This document shows, piece after piece, positions 21,542 to 35,094 of a stretch of 64,000 nt of DNA. The first letter of the stretch is position 1. Each line of letters begins with the position of its first letter. This DNA comes from Aphelocoma coerulescens (Eukaryota; Chordata; Aves; Passeriformes; Corvidae). The translations under genes were made by a program, and so were the position numbers. Below the pieces are notes generated by a model that had not been told where the DNA came from, did no database searches, and was given only the letters and a program-made list of their open reading frames with translations. The DNA lies in assembly GCF_041296385.1 (NCBI RefSeq), contig NC_091019.1:7897264-7961263 (forward strand), written 5' to 3'.

Positions 21542-22079
21542 TAAGATGGATGTGTCTTTACAAACAGACTGTGTGAATCCACTCTTAGACAAGGCTAGCA
21601 TAGAGCAGTAACAGATAGGGAAGTAATAGAAGAAAGTATTAGTTTTAGAAACTGTTACTAATCAACAGAGACTGTTGCTCAGCCAAGGCCCTGTTAAATT
21701 CCTGAACCTAGAGCAAGGCAACAAAGGCTTAATAGAATTAGGAATAGTTTCTTCTTCCTCCTTTTCTATACCAAAAGGGGGGTGCATATTACATGGGGGC
21801 ATAGAGTAGGCAATTCAGGAAGTCTTTACCTCCTGAGTACCTCAGCCAAAGGGGAAAAGGAAGAGGGTGCTATGGCTGGGAACTTAGCATAAAATGGGAG
21901 TAGTGTCCCACAATCATTTGAGAGACTGCACAGGAAAAGCCCCATGGCCTCTCCCTGTAGTTGAAGAATGTTGTAGGATGCCTCTGTCTCCTCACTGGGG
22001 GGCTAATACTTGCGGCCATTGTTTTAGGTTAAGTGGTTTTATGTGTCTTCATTTGCCACAGGTGGTGCAGAAGACAACA
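21542..22079 (+). repeat. Upstream ERV LTR, unit 3
   Basis: No difference from unit 1 seen. The TATA-like box is at 21888-21897. Confidence 0.75.
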
Positions 22080-22185
22080 TGAAAATTAGACTAGCTAACT
22101 AGATCACACAATTAAAATATTTTCATTAATAATTCTACTTTTATATGGTCAGCTGAGTTTAGGCCAGGTGTGAGAGAATCAATTT

Positions 22186-23792
22186 GCAGCCTTAGGAGAA
22201 GAAGTAGCAAAAGTTTTTAACCTTAGCAATTGCTGGCTCTGTGGAGGGCCAGGAGGATCTGAAGAGTGGCCATGGTTGGCTAGCCCAGCTGAACCTAAAT
22301 GGTGGGGTCCATACTAGGACGGGATTTGGGGCCAAAGAAGGAAGTTCACGGCCACTTCATTCTTCTCCAACAGGCACTTATTGCCTAAATAGGACAGAGG
22401 GGGTCTATGTAGGAAAAGACATGTATGAATTTACTTCCCCTCTGGGTTTAAACAATTGGGCTTGGACCCCCAGTTGCCCTCCTTACAATTGTTCCAAATA
22501 TCAAGACAAATGCAATCAAATACCTGTTAAGCTCACTAATGGTAGCTGGGTAAAGTGTTCTTAACACACTTACCAAAAATATTTGGAAGCCTGTAAAGCA
22601 ATGGGGAGGGACAAGGGGTTTTTTTGACCACCTATTTTTAAGATGTCCCCACGAAAATTCCACAAGTAGAACACATGTTGCTCATGATTATCAGTGGGAA
22701 TGGCAACACCAGATTGGAACTCAAACCCTCTTAGTGAGTTCTGCTCCAAATCCAACCAAACAGCTTGCAGACGTAAATGTAGATGGGAACCCCATTTGGG
22801 AGCTTGGAAACGCAAATACTGTGACCCTTATGGTGGAGCAACTATTGGAGGACCGTTAGGCCCAGGAATCCCGCTGTATTTTGACCCACCAATTGATGAC
22901 AAAAGGTAGAAAGGCCCCTTTGATAATGGAACACAGGCTTTGAAAGGACATTATTGCATTTGTGGCCAACATGCTTAGCTCAGGTTACCTCCAAACTGGT
23001 CAGGGATATGGTATGGGTATTGGGTATATTAGCCCGTTGTTCTTTTTGTTGCCACAAGTTCAGGGAAATCGCTTAGGAATCAAAATCTGTGATGATTTAA
23101 TTAGAGAAAAGCAGTCAACTGATGCAGCCCTGGCTGGAGGGAGCACCCCAAAATGGGGAAAAGATGAATGGCCACCAGAACCAGTTCCACAACAGGATGG
23201 ACCAGCCACTTGGAATCCTAAGGAATTAATCCCAGATGCCTGGGAACCCATTTATCATTTGAATGGGATAATTAGGTTACAAGCTGTCTCGGAAATAATA
23301 ACCAACCAAACAGCCACAGCTCTTGACTTTCTTGCTGACCAACCCACTTAAACGAGGAAAGCGGTATTTCAACATTGGATGGTACTAGATTATCTGTTAG
23401 CAGAAGAAGGAGGAGTTTGTGGGAAATTAAATGACTCGAGCTGCTGTTTGCAAGCAGATGACAGCGGAAAAGTGGTCAAAAAAATAACAAAGGAAATAAC
23501 GTCAGCTCATGGACCTGTCCAAATGTGGAAAGGATGGGAATGGGATATGTTTTCATGGTTAACTGGCCAGCTATGGGCTAAATGAATATGATTTCTCCTC
23601 TTACATGCTATAGCAACTCTAATCTTTTTATCATGTGTGACACCTTGCTGAGTGCAGCTCTTTCAGCAGGTGGTAAAGGGGATGCCGGTAGCAGCCATGC
23701 CTACCTGATCCAGAAATGTCTACAAAAGGATAGATGAGGATGTCACTGCAAATAATAGCAAAATCCAAGAAGACTCAAGAAGAAAAAATTAA
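22186..23792 (+). pseudogene. env remnant, unit 3
   Basis: Same disabling changes. G to T at 23021 changes Met to Ile in the transmembrane-subunit frame, and a private C to A lies at 23675 in the tail region. Confidence 0.88.
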
Positions 23793-23859
23793 ATCAATGG
23801 TAATTAAGGTTTGTAAAGAAAAAAAGAGGCAAAATAAAAAGAGGAGGGATTAAAAGGAA

Positions 23860-24288
23860 TGAGACGAATGAGTCTTTACAAACAGACCATGTGAATCTGC
23901 CTGTAGACAAGGCTAGGAACTTATCGATAGTGAAGTAACAGAAGAAACTATTAGTTCTCTAGAACTGTTGGTAACCAACAGAGACTGTTGATTAATCAAG
24001 GCCCTGTTAAATTCCTGAACCTACAACAAGGCAACAAACACTTAACAGAATTAGGAATAGTTTCTTTTTCTTTCTTTTCAATACCAAAAGGGGGGTGCAT
24101 ATTAGAGGAGGGCATAGAGTAGGCACTTTGGGAAGTCTGTATCTCCTGAGTACCTCAGCCAGTGGGGAAAAAGAAGAGGGTGCTGGGGCCGGGAACTTGG
24201 CATAAAAAGGGAGCTGCATCCTACATCTGTTTGAGAGACCCCATGGGAAAAGCCCCATGGACTCTCCCTGTAGTCGAAGAATGTTATA
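23860..24288 (+). repeat. Truncated downstream ERV LTR, unit 3
   Basis: First unit with A at 24172, making a five-A run in the U3 region upstream of the TATA-like box. Confidence 0.78.
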
Positions 24289-24725
24289 TCCTTCTCAGCG
24301 AGACGTACCGTCACATTTATGCACTCTCGCAGCTCCGTTGCCCACTTGCAGCAGCTGCTGCTACCGAAGCAAAAGGCTCCAGAAGTAAAAGCCACTGCTG
24401 GGCTGCACGTTCCCTCTGCCTCACGTAAAGCAGCAGAAACTGGCCGCTGCACTCTGTCCTTCCATTCTCTGCCGCACCTGCCACTGTCATCTCTGCGTCT
24501 CCAAGCATAAACCTGGGCACAAATGCTTTCCGGGGAAAGCTGGAAGAGAAATAGGTAGCAGTACAAGTAGCCAGTTTCTGCTGCTTTACGTGAGGCAGAG
24601 GGAACGTGCAGCCCAGCAGTGGCTTTTACTTCTGGAGCCTTTTGCTTCGGTAGCAGCAGCTGCTGCAAGTGGGCAACGGAGCTGCGAGAGTGCATAAATG
24701 TGACGGTACGTCTCGCTGAGAAGGA
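24289..24725. repeat. Foldback, unit 3
   Basis: Arms 24289-24443 and 24571-24725 are still perfect. The spacer has T at 24562, so it no longer matches monomer B exactly. Confidence 0.93.
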
Positions 24726-26034
24726 AGCTGCCGAGCCGCAGCGTGTTGTGCTCAGTTTCGAGGCTCCTTGGAGGAGGGGGGTACTCGAAGAACGCCTTCT
24801 TTCTGGACGCGTCCTTCTGGGTGTGCTCAAGCTGCATGGAGTCGGCAGCACTGAAGGTTGAAGGACCTGTTTCTGGCCCGGTTGTGTGCTGGAGTGCAAG
24901 GGCTGCGCCTTCCTTTCTGAAGCAGCCAGAGCGTTCTCAGCTGAATCTGCTTGTGAAGCAGCTCTCGGCTGGACATTTGCAATTCGCTCCACTGGCTACA
25001 TGAAGCCGGTGCCCAGCTGCTTCGTTCTTCGCCGCCTGTGCTCCGGGCAGAACGGAAGCCCAGCGAGGGCTTGGAGCTTTGCCGCTCTTCCGCGTGAACA
25101 CTGCACGCAGCCACGGTGTGCCGTGCACGGCTTTTGCTCAGCTCGACGTGCAATCATTGTCTTGCTGTTTCCCAGAGTCGAAAGTGTCCGTGCAGCTCTC
25201 TCGCTCAGCGAAATGCGTCAGGAGAGAAGCACTTGCTGCATAAGCCTTTCGCCGGCCAAGACTTTCAGCACAGCACCACCACTCGGGCAAGGAGGAGGAG
25301 GAGGAGGAGAAAGGAAGACCATCTTTGCGTCCTGGCCCGTTCTTCTGTGCGAGACGCCTCGCCGCGTCTTCGCTGCCTGCAAGGCTGTAAGGTTCGCGCT
25401 GGTACTTGGAAGTGAGAAGGCAGGTGCGGAGAGCACCGCGATCTGACGGCGCTGTGCAGGCTGTAAAGGAAGGACGGGCTGCCGCTGGAATGGGGTGCAA
25501 ATGCGGGTTTCCACGCGTCGAGGGTGAGCTCTGGGTGAGCTTGTCGACCTAAAACTGTTCTCTGTGCCAGACGGAGCGGAGAACCTTTCCCTTTACATTT
25601 GGACGACAAGAAAGACCCAGTGTGCTGGTGTATGTCGCTGCGAGGGAAAGTGCATAGGCCAGGGCGTGTTCCGGCAGAAGCAGTCGGCTGGAGCATTTCG
25701 CTGCGGGCACAATGCTCTTGTGCGAGAAGTAGAGGACGCTTCGACTCCGGCAGAATGAAAGCGCGACCGTGGTACGGAGAGCGTAGGAATGAAGGCAGAG
25801 CCCCGAGCTGCTGTGCGCATCGCACAGGCTGCAAGGGGAAGCGTGGCCGTCACTCGCTTCTTTGCGGACTCACGTTAGCAGTTGAAACCAGGAAGTTCCA
25901 CTTGCAGCTACTTGTGCTGCTACCTATTTCTCTTCCAGCTTTCCCCGGAAAGCATTTGTGCCCAGGTTTATGCTTGGAGACGCAGAGATGACAGTGGCAG
26001 GTGCGGCAGAGAATGGAAGGACAGAGTGCAGCGG
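24571..26034 (+). repeat. Monomer A, unit 3
   Basis: Same 601-bp perfect match to monomer B. The (GGA)n tract is at 25291-25309. Confidence 0.85.
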
Positions 26035-27490
26035 CCAGTTTCTGCTGCTTTACGTGAGGCAGAGGGAACGTGCAGCCCAGCAGTGGCTTTTACTTCTGGA
26101 GCCTTTTGCTTCGGTAGCAGCAGCTGCTGCAAGTGGGCAACGGAGCTGCGAGAGTGCATAAATGTGACGGTACGTCTCGCTGAGAAGGAAGCTGCCGAGC
26201 CGCAGCGTGTTGTGCTCAGTTTCGAGGCTCCTTGGAGGAGGGGGGTACTCGAAGAACGCCTTCTTTCTGGACGCGTCCTTCTGGGTGTGCTCAAGCTGCA
26301 TGGAGTCGGCAGCACTGAAGGTTGAAGGACCTGTTTCTGGCCCGGTTGTGTGCTGGAGTGCAAGGGCTGCGCCTTCCTTTCTGAAGCAGCCAGAGCGTTC
26401 TCAGCTGAATCTGCTTGTGAAGCAGCTCTCGGCTGGACATTTGCAATTCGCTCCACTGGCTACATGAAGCCGGTGCCCAGCTGCTTCGTTCTTCGCCGCC
26501 TGTGCTCCGGGCAGAACGGAAGCCCAGCGAGGGCTTGGAGCTTTGCCGCTCTTCCGCGTGAACACTGCACGCAGCCACGGTGTGCCGTGCACGGCTTTTG
26601 CTCAGCTCGACGTGCAATCATTGTCTTGCTGTTTCACAGATTCTAAACTATCCGTGTAGCTCTCGCTCAGCAAAATGCGTCAAGAGAGAAGCACTTGCTG
26701 GATTAGCCTTTCGCTGGCCAAGACTTTCAACACATCACCACAATGTGGGCGACAACGAGGAGAAAGGAAGAACATCTTTGCGTCCTGGCCCGTTCTTCTG
26801 TGCGAGATGCCTACCGGTGTCTTCGCTCCCTGCAAGGCTTTAAGGTGCACCATGGTACTTGGGAGTGAGAAGGCAGGTGCGGAGAGCACCGCGATCTGAC
26901 AGCGCTGTGCAGGCTGTAAAGGAAAGAGGATTACCACTGGAATGGGGTGTAAATATAAGTTTGTATAGGGACGGGGGCAATCTTTGGGCAAGCTCGTTGA
27001 CCTAAAACTCTTCTGTGTGCGAGACTTAGCTGAGAATGTTTTCGTTAAGATTCAGAGCACAACACAGACAGAATGTAGATCTACCTAGCACTGAGAGGGA
27101 AAGTGCATAGCCCAGGCGTCTTTCGGCAGAAGCAGCCGCCTGGAGGGTTGCGCTGCCGGCACTGTGCTCTCTGTGCGAGAAGTAGACGACTGTTCGACTC
27201 TGGCAGAATGAAAGCGCGACAAGGGTACTTAAGAGGGTGAACGACGGCGCAGAGCACCGGGCTCGTGCATGCAGCATATAAGCTGAGAGAGGAGGGTAGC
27301 TGCCACTCGCCTACCTGCCGTATTCACATTAGCTTTGGGAAGGAGAAAGCTCAGCGACAGCTACTTTTAGCTGTGCTGCTACCTATTCCTCTTCCAGCCC
27401 TCCGCTGAAACAATATCGCTGAACTTTAGGCTTCGAGATTCAGAAAACACAGTGGTCAATGGGGCGGAGAAGGGAAGTGCAGAGTGCAGC
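26035..27490 (+). repeat. Monomer B, unit 3 into unit 4
   Basis: G at 26947, the allele of all units to the right. Confidence 0.82.
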
Positions 27491-29210
27491 ATGGGGTGGC
27501 TTTACGTGAAGCAAGGGGAAGGCGCAGCCCAGCATTGGCTTTTTCTTATAGTTCTTTTCTTCAGGAGAGTAGCTTGCAACCAAGATAGCTTGCAACCGAG
27601 CTGTGAGAGCCCACAATGGGATGGCATGTCTGTCAGAGAAGTAAGCTAGAGTGCTGCAGACTGCTGTGCACAGTTTTAATGCTGCTGTAACGTTTTTTTG
27701 AAACGTCTTCTGCCCTGACTTTCCCATCTCTGTGAGCTCTAGCTGCTTGAACCTGGGCACACCGAAGTTGTGTGGAAGTGATTGCACTGCGAGTATCAAG
27801 TGTTCCAGAGAAGAAGGAAAGTCAACAAATGCTTTCTCTCCTGGCACATCTCTCAGTCCGAACTGCGGCTGGAAAAGCTGCACTGCAAGGGTGAACTTAC
27901 CCACTTTGACAGAATGTGATGATGCTCTATAAATATATTTGCGAAGGAAAATGCTGGTCACTGGTATGTTTTGCTTAGTTTACAGATTTTAGAGGGACTA
28001 TGAAGGCCAACGCCTTGTTCTAGCATTTGTTCCCTGCGTGCAGAAGCAGCTGCTGGATGTTTGGAAGGGGTTTGGGATCCGCGAGAGGTGGAGAGATGGT
28101 ACATAGAGCTTGAAGGAAAGTGCATAGCTCCAGGACCTTTGATGCAGTTCAATGGGTGCGAGTTACATGTTGAGCATTTTCATGATGGCACAGAAAAGGT
28201 TCTGAAAGAAAGAGGCCATGCTGGAACTGCCTTTACTTTTGCCGCTTAGAAACTGCACAGCCAACAATGAAAAGATTCCTCTTGCTTCCCCGCTATGCAT
28301 AGGAACACATTCTTTTACGTCTCCAAGAGGCAGACTGCACAGCGGAGTTCTTCCACCAACTGCTCCCACACGACTGGGGCCGTGCCAATGAAGCACTTGG
28401 CTTTTTCCTGGGCACTGTCAGCACTCATCGCAACAACCACACGATGGCACTGACGACTTGCCAAAGAAGGAAACGCACCTTTCGCTGCTCAAAACCACCC
28501 CAAGGGCAGAGGCAAGTTAGAAACGTCCCTGCACTCAAATCAACGGTGTCAGAACAAAAAGTTTTCCTGAATCTTCCCCTTCCAAGAGCAGACTCTTTTT
28601 TGCACCACACTCCAAGAGCCAGACAAACCTCTTTGCCCAAACAAATCTTTTCTCTCTGGCAGAGTCCACCTACCAACTTGAAACCATCTGGCAAAAACAG
28701 AGCTCACAACAGTGCCAGCTGAGAAAGCTCTTGCTGCCTACAACTTCAACTGCACCCCTCAAACTAGCAGCGCACACGCTGCCCTCAGCACTTTCCTTCT
28801 CAGCTCTAGGTACCATCCTAAGCCTTCCCTCTCCCAGAGTCAGGATCCAAAGACAACAGCACCAGGGACTGCTCACACACTAAAGGCACCAGGAAAAAAG
28901 GGTCACAAGCTTGGCCTTTGCATTCCTGCTGAAAGCTCAACAGCTCTAACCCAGAGAACTGTCTGTTGGGAAAAGCCTTTAAAATCCCTAAGAGCACCTC
29001 ATGAGCGCATCCAAACCTGCTTTCCTTGCCAAAGAGAGCAACTACAAGCCTATCTCCAAAGAAACAGCATCCCCTCCTCCAAAATACAACATATCCAGGG
29101 ACTGATACACCTCTAGTATTGAATATGTCCAACAATTGCCCCTACACAGAAGGGGCCAGGAGAGAAATATCTCACTGGGCTATTCCTCCCCATGGTACCT
29201 TAACATCTGC

Positions 29211-30376
29211 TCCACCAACACTGGCTCTATGTCCTTACCTTCCCAAGGAAAGGCACTGCAAGTCCCTTGGCCTTGCCTTGCCTTCAGTGCCTTGCCTAGT
29301 TTTTCCTAAGCTACCCTTGCTTTGCTTCCTTTGCCTACGTCTCGCACTACCTACAACTTGCTGGCTTTGCCCTGCCTACCACTCTTTACCTTGCCTTCCA
29401 TGCAGGCAAGGCACTGCAAACCAAGTGCAGGCAATTGCAGGCAAGTCAAGCAAGAGGTAGGCAAGGCCAGAGCAGTGAGGGGGAAATAAATGGAGTGGTA
29501 GGCAAGAGAAGGCCCAGAAGTTAGAGGCAAGGCTTGCCTCTAGGAGGAAGGAAAGTCCACTGATGGGTAGGCCAGGCAGAAACAAGAAGGGCTCGGCAAG
29601 CCAAGGCCCTGGAGGAAAGCAGTAGGCAGGTCAAGGGTGTGGCACGGGCATGCAAGGGAATGCAAGGCTACGGAGGGCTAGCAGGGCAAGGCAAGGAAAC
29701 TGTTGCGTTGCCAAGGCAAGGCGAGGCAAGGCAGGTGAGAAGTACATTCAAGGACTTCTGGTACACAAAAGTGGCTAGGCCCAACTGCTCTGTGTGGCCT
29801 TGATCCTGTGTGAGTCATCTCTAATCTGCACCTAAGAGACTTGAGCTACCTGCTTTCCTTTGTATGCAAAAGAACTCTCCTTCTGGTCCCGGAGCTCAAG
29901 GGCAAAATGTGAATTGCCCTTCCAAGATTCAAGACATGCAAAGATTGGTCCCAGACAAAGGCTGCCCGTATAGATGAGTGTGGCAACATGTGTCCTTGCC
30001 TGGTCTTCCTCTCATGTGATCCTGAAACACCGGAGATACTTGAGAGCCTTGAGATTCCTAGGAGGAGCAGAAAGGGCAGGGCAAGGCCCAGAAATGTCAT
30101 TGAAAAGGGGTCTTGAATTCCAGGTGGGGGAGGGGTGAGCAAGGTAATGGAAGGCAAGGGGTTCAAGGGCAAGGCAAGGCAAGTGGTGGCTTGGCGAGGT
30201 GAGGCAAGGCAATGAGGGTCCTAGAAGGAAAAGAAAAGGTAAGGCCAAGACCTAGATGACTGTGAAAGGAAGTCAGGTGGGGGATGGGTGAGCAAGTCAA
30301 TGCAAGGCAATGGAGAAAAGGCAGGTAGAGGGAAGGCTACAGAGGGGGCAGGAAGGAAATGCAAGGCATGGGGAAG
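29211..30376. repeat. Strand-switching minisatellite, unit 4
   Basis: As in unit 2. The G run after it is at 30470-30484, 15 long. Confidence 0.85.
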
Positions 30377-30601
30377 CATGTGAGGAGTGGGTGCTGCCAG
30401 CCCGCTGGGACGGTGGGGGCAGGGCAGCTGAGAGTGGCATGGTAGGGATATGGAGGCGGGGGTTAGTGTGGGGGGGGGGGGGGGTGTGCAGCAGAGTGCA
30501 GGGTAAGTGCAGGTGTGTGTGTGCATATACGGGGGTTTTTTTCCAGGTGCTGTGCCGGGGGGAGCCGTCCCACCTCCAAGAAGGTGTGGGAGTGAAAGGA
30601 G

Positions 30602-31139
30602 TAAGATGGATGTGTCTTTACAAACAGACTGTGTGAATCCACTCTTAGACAAGGCTAGCATAGAGCAGTAACAGATAGGGAAGTAATAGAAGAAAGTATT
30701 AGTTTTAGAAACTGTTACTAATCAACAGAGACTGTTGCTCAGCCAAGGCCCTGTTAAATTCCTGAACCTAGAGCAAGGCAACAAAGGCTTAATAGAATTA
30801 GGAATAGTTTCTTCTTCCTCCTTTTCTATACCAAAAGGGGGGTGCATATTACATGGGGGCATAGAGTAGGCAATTCAGGAAGTCTTTACCTCCTGAGTAC
30901 CTCAGCCAAAGGGGAAAAGGAAGAGGGTGCTATGGCTGGGAACTTAGCATAAAATGGGAGTAGTGTCCCACAATCATTTGAGAGACTGCACAGGAAAAGC
31001 CCCATGGCCTCTCCCTGTAGTTGAAGAATGTTGTAGGATGCCTCTGTCTCCTCACTGGGGGGCTAATACTTGCGGCCATTGTTTTAGGTTAAGTGGTTTT
31101 ATGTGTCTTCATTTGCCACAGGTGGTGCAGAAGACAACA
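30602..31139 (+). repeat. Upstream ERV LTR, unit 4
   Basis: No difference from unit 1 seen. The TATA-like box is at 30948-30957. Confidence 0.75.
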
Positions 31140-31245
31140 TGAAAATTAGACTAGCTAACTAGATCACACAATTAAAATATTTTCATTAATAATTCTACTT
31201 TTATATGGTCAGCTGAGTTTAGGCCAGGTGTGAGAGAATCAATTT

Positions 31246-32852
31246 GCAGCCTTAGGAGAAGAAGTAGCAAAAGTTTTTAACCTTAGCAATTGCTGGCTCT
31301 GTGGAGGGCCAGGAGGATCTGAAGAGTGGCCATGGTTGGCTAGCCCAGCTGAACCTAAATGGTGGGGTCCATACTAGGACGGGATTTGGGGCCAAAGAAG
31401 GAAGTTCACGGCCACTTCATTCTTCTCCAACAGGCACTTATTGCCTAAATAGGACAGAGGGGGTCTATGTAGGAAAAGACATGTATGAATTTACTTCCCC
31501 TCTGGGTTTAAACAATTGGGCTTGGACCCCCAGTTGCCCTCCTTACAATTGTTCCAAATATCAAGACAAATGCAATCAAATACCTGTTAAGCTCACTAAT
31601 GGTAGCTGGGTAAAGTGTTCTTAACACACTTACCAAAAATATTTGGAAGCCTGTAAAGCAATGGGGAGGGACAAGGGGTTTTTTTGACCACCTATTTTTA
31701 AGATGTCCCCACGAAAATTCCACAAGTAGAACACATGTTGCTCATGATTATCAGTGGGAATGGCAACACCAGATTGGAACTCAAACCCTCTTAGTGAGTT
31801 CTGCTCCAAATCCAACCAAACAGCTTGCAGACGTAAATGTAGATGGGAACCCCATTTGGGAGCTTGGAAACGCAAATACTGTGACCCTTATGGTGGAGCA
31901 ACTATTGGAGGACCGTTAGGCCCAGGAATCCCGCTGTATTTTGACCCACCAATTGATGACAAAAGGTAGAAAGGCCCCTTTGATAATGGAACACAGGCTT
32001 TGAAAGGACATTATTGCATTTGTGGCCAACATGCTTAGCTCAGGTTACCTCCAAACTGGTCAGGGATATGGTATGGGTATTGGGTATATTAGCCCGTTGT
32101 TCTTTTTGTTGCCACAAGTTCAGGGAAATCGCTTAGGAATCAAAATCTGTGATGATTTAATTAGAGAAAAGCAGTCAACTGATGCAGCCCTGGCTGGAGG
32201 GAGCACCCCAAAATGGGGAAAAGATGAATGGCCACCAGAACCAGTTCCACAACAGGATGGACCAGCCACTTGGAATCCTAAGGAATTAATCCCAGATGCC
32301 TGGGAACCCATTTATCATTTGAATGGGATAATTAGGTTACAAGCTGTCTCGGAAATAATAACCAACCAAACAGCCACAGCTCTTGACTTTCTTGCTGACC
32401 AACCCACTTAAACGAGGAAAGCGGTATTTCAACATTGGATGGTACTAGATTATCTGTTAGCAGAAGAAGGAGGAGTTTGTGGGAAATTAAATGACTCGAG
32501 CTGCTGTTTGCAAGCAGATGACAGCGGAAAAGTGGTCAAAAAAATAACAAAGGAAATAACGTCAGCTCATGGACCTGTCCAAATGTGGAAAGGATGGGAA
32601 TGGGATATGTTTTCATGGTTAACTGGCCAGCTATGGGCTAAATGAATATGATTTCTCCTCTTACATGCTATAGCAACTCTAATCTTTTTATCATGTGTGA
32701 CACCTTGCTGAGTGCAGCTCTTTCAGCAGGTGGTCAAGGGGATGCCGGTAGCAGCCATGCCTACCTGATCCAGAAATGTCTACAAAAGGATAGATGAGGA
32801 TGTCACTGCAAATAATAGCAAAATCCAAGAAGACTCAAGAAGAAAAAATTAA
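31246..32852 (+). pseudogene. env remnant, unit 4
   Basis: Same breaks as unit 1, with T at 32081 and without the private change of unit 3. Confidence 0.88.
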
Positions 32853-32919
32853 ATCAATGGTAATTAAGGTTTGTAAAGAAAAAAAGAGGCAAAATAAAAA
32901 GAGGAGGGATTAAAAGGAA

Positions 32920-33348
32920 TGAGACGAATGAGTCTTTACAAACAGACCATGTGAATCTGCCTGTAGACAAGGCTAGGAACTTATCGATAGTGAAGTAACA
33001 GAAGAAACTATTAGTTCTCTAGAACTGTTGGTAACCAACAGAGACTGTTGATTAATCAAGGCCCTGTTAAATTCCTGAACCTACAACAAGGCAACAAACA
33101 CTTAACAGAATTAGGAATAGTTTCTTTTTCTTTCTTTTCAATACCAAAAGGGGGGTGCATATTAGAGGAGGGCATAGAGTAGGCACTTTGGGAAGTCTGT
33201 ATCTCCTGAGTACCTCAGCCAGTGGGGAAAAAGAAGAGGGTGCTGGGGCCGGGAACTTGGCATAAAAAGGGAGCTGCATCCTACATCTGTTTGAGAGACC
33301 CCATGGGAAAAGCCCCATGGACTCTCCCTGTAGTCGAAGAATGTTATA
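32920..33348 (+). repeat. Truncated downstream ERV LTR, unit 4
   Basis: A at 33232, as in unit 3. Confidence 0.78.
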
Positions 33349-33785
33349 TCCTTCTCAGCGAGACGTACCGTCACATTTATGCACTCTCGCAGCTCCGTTG
33401 CCCACTTGCAGCAGCTGCTGCTACCGAAGCAAAAGGCTCCAGAAGTAAAAGCCACTGCTGGGCTGCACGTTCCCTCTGCCTCACGTAAAGCAGCAGAAAC
33501 TGGCCGCTGCACTCTGTCCTTCCATTCTCTGCCGCACCTGCCACTGTCATCTCTGCGTCTCCAAGCATAAACCTGGGCACAAATGCTTTCCGGGGAAAGC
33601 TGGAAGAGAAATAGGTAGCAGTACAAGTAGCCAGTTTCTGCTGCTTTACGTGAGGCAGAGGGAACGTGCAGCCCAGCAGTGGCTTTTACTTCTGGAGCCT
33701 TTTGCTTCGGTAGCAGCAGCTGCTGCAAGTGGGCAACGGAGCTGCGAGAGTGCATAAATGTGACGGTACGTCTCGCTGAGAAGGA
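33349..33785. repeat. Foldback, unit 4
   Basis: Arms 33349-33503 and 33631-33785. T at 33622 in the spacer. Confidence 0.93.
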
Positions 33786-35094
33786 AGCTGCCGAGCCGCA
33801 GCGTGTTGTGCTCAGTTTCGAGGCTCCTTGGAGGAGGGGGGTACTCGAAGAACGCCTTCTTTCTGGACGCGTCCTTCTGGGTGTGCTCAAGCTGCATGGA
33901 GTCGGCAGCACTGAAGGTTGAAGGACCTGTTTCTGGCCCGGTTGTGTGCTGGAGTGCAAGGGCTGCGCCTTCCTTTCTGAAGCAGCCAGAGCGTTCTCAG
34001 CTGAATCTGCTTGTGAAGCAGCTCTCGGCTGGACATTTGCAATTCGCTCCACTGGCTACATGAAGCCGGTGCCCAGCTGCTTCGTTCTTCGCCGCCTGTG
34101 CTCCGGGCAGAACGGAAGCCCAGCGAGGGCTTGGAGCTTTGCCGCTCTTCCGCGTGAACACTGCACGCAGCCACGGTGTGCCGTGCACGGCTTTTGCTCA
34201 GCTCGACGTGCAATCATTGTCTTGCTGTTTCCCAGAGTCGAAAGTGTCCGTGCAGCTCTCTCGCTCAGCGAAATGCGTCAGGAGAGAAGCACTTGCTGCA
34301 TAAGCCTTTCGCCGGCCAAGACTTTCAGCACAGCACCACCACTCGGGCAAGGAGGAGGAGGAGGAGGAGAAAGGAAGACCATCTTTGCGTCCTGGCCCGT
34401 TCTTCTGTGCGAGACGCCTCGCCGCGTCTTCGCTGCCTGCAAGGCTGTAAGGTTCGCGCTGGTACTTGGAAGTGAGAAGGCAGGTGCGGAGAGCACCGCG
34501 ATCTGACGGCGCTGTGCAGGCTGTAAAGGAAGGACGGGCTGCCGCTGGAATGGGGTGCAAATGCGGGTTTCCACGCGTCGAGGGTGAGCTCTGGGTGAGC
34601 TTGTCGACCTAAAACTGTTCTCTGTGCCAGACGGAGCGGAGAACCTTTCCCTTTACATTTGGACGACAAGAAAGACCCAGTGTGCTGGTGTATGTCGCTG
34701 CGAGGGAAAGTGCATAGGCCAGGGCGTGTTCCGGCAGAAGCAGTCGGCTGGAGCATTTCGCTGCGGGCACAATGCTCTTGTGCGAGAAGTAGACGACGCT
34801 TCGACTCCGGCAGAATGAACGCGCGACCGTGGTACGGAGAGCGTAGGAATGAAGGCAGAGCCCCGAGCTGCTGTGCGCATCGCACAGGCTGCAAGGGGAA
34901 GCGTGGCCGTCACTCGCTTCTTTGCGGACTCACGTTAGCAGTTGAAACCAGGAAGTTCCACTTGCAGCTACTTGTGCTGCTACCTATTTCTCTTCCAGCT
35001 TTCCCCGGAAAGCATTTGTGCCCAGGTTTATGCTTGGAGACGCAGAGATGACAGTGGCAGGTGCGGCAGAGAATGGAAGGACAGAGTGCAGCGG
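33631..35094 (+). repeat. Monomer A, unit 4
   Basis: Has C at 34794 and C at 34820, which change residues in every overlapping frame; this matches drift in noncoding DNA. Confidence 0.85.

Larger units (their letters stand above)
18114..27171 (+). repeat. Macrosatellite unit 3 (9058 bp)
   Basis: This is the intermediate unit. It keeps the left-hand allele G at 18633 but has the right-hand alleles A at 18874, T at 23021, A at 24172, T at 24562 and G at 26947. A private A lies at 23675. Its G run is the shortest (13). Monomer C is at 18433-19191 and the unrecognised segment at 19192-20152. Confidence 0.97.
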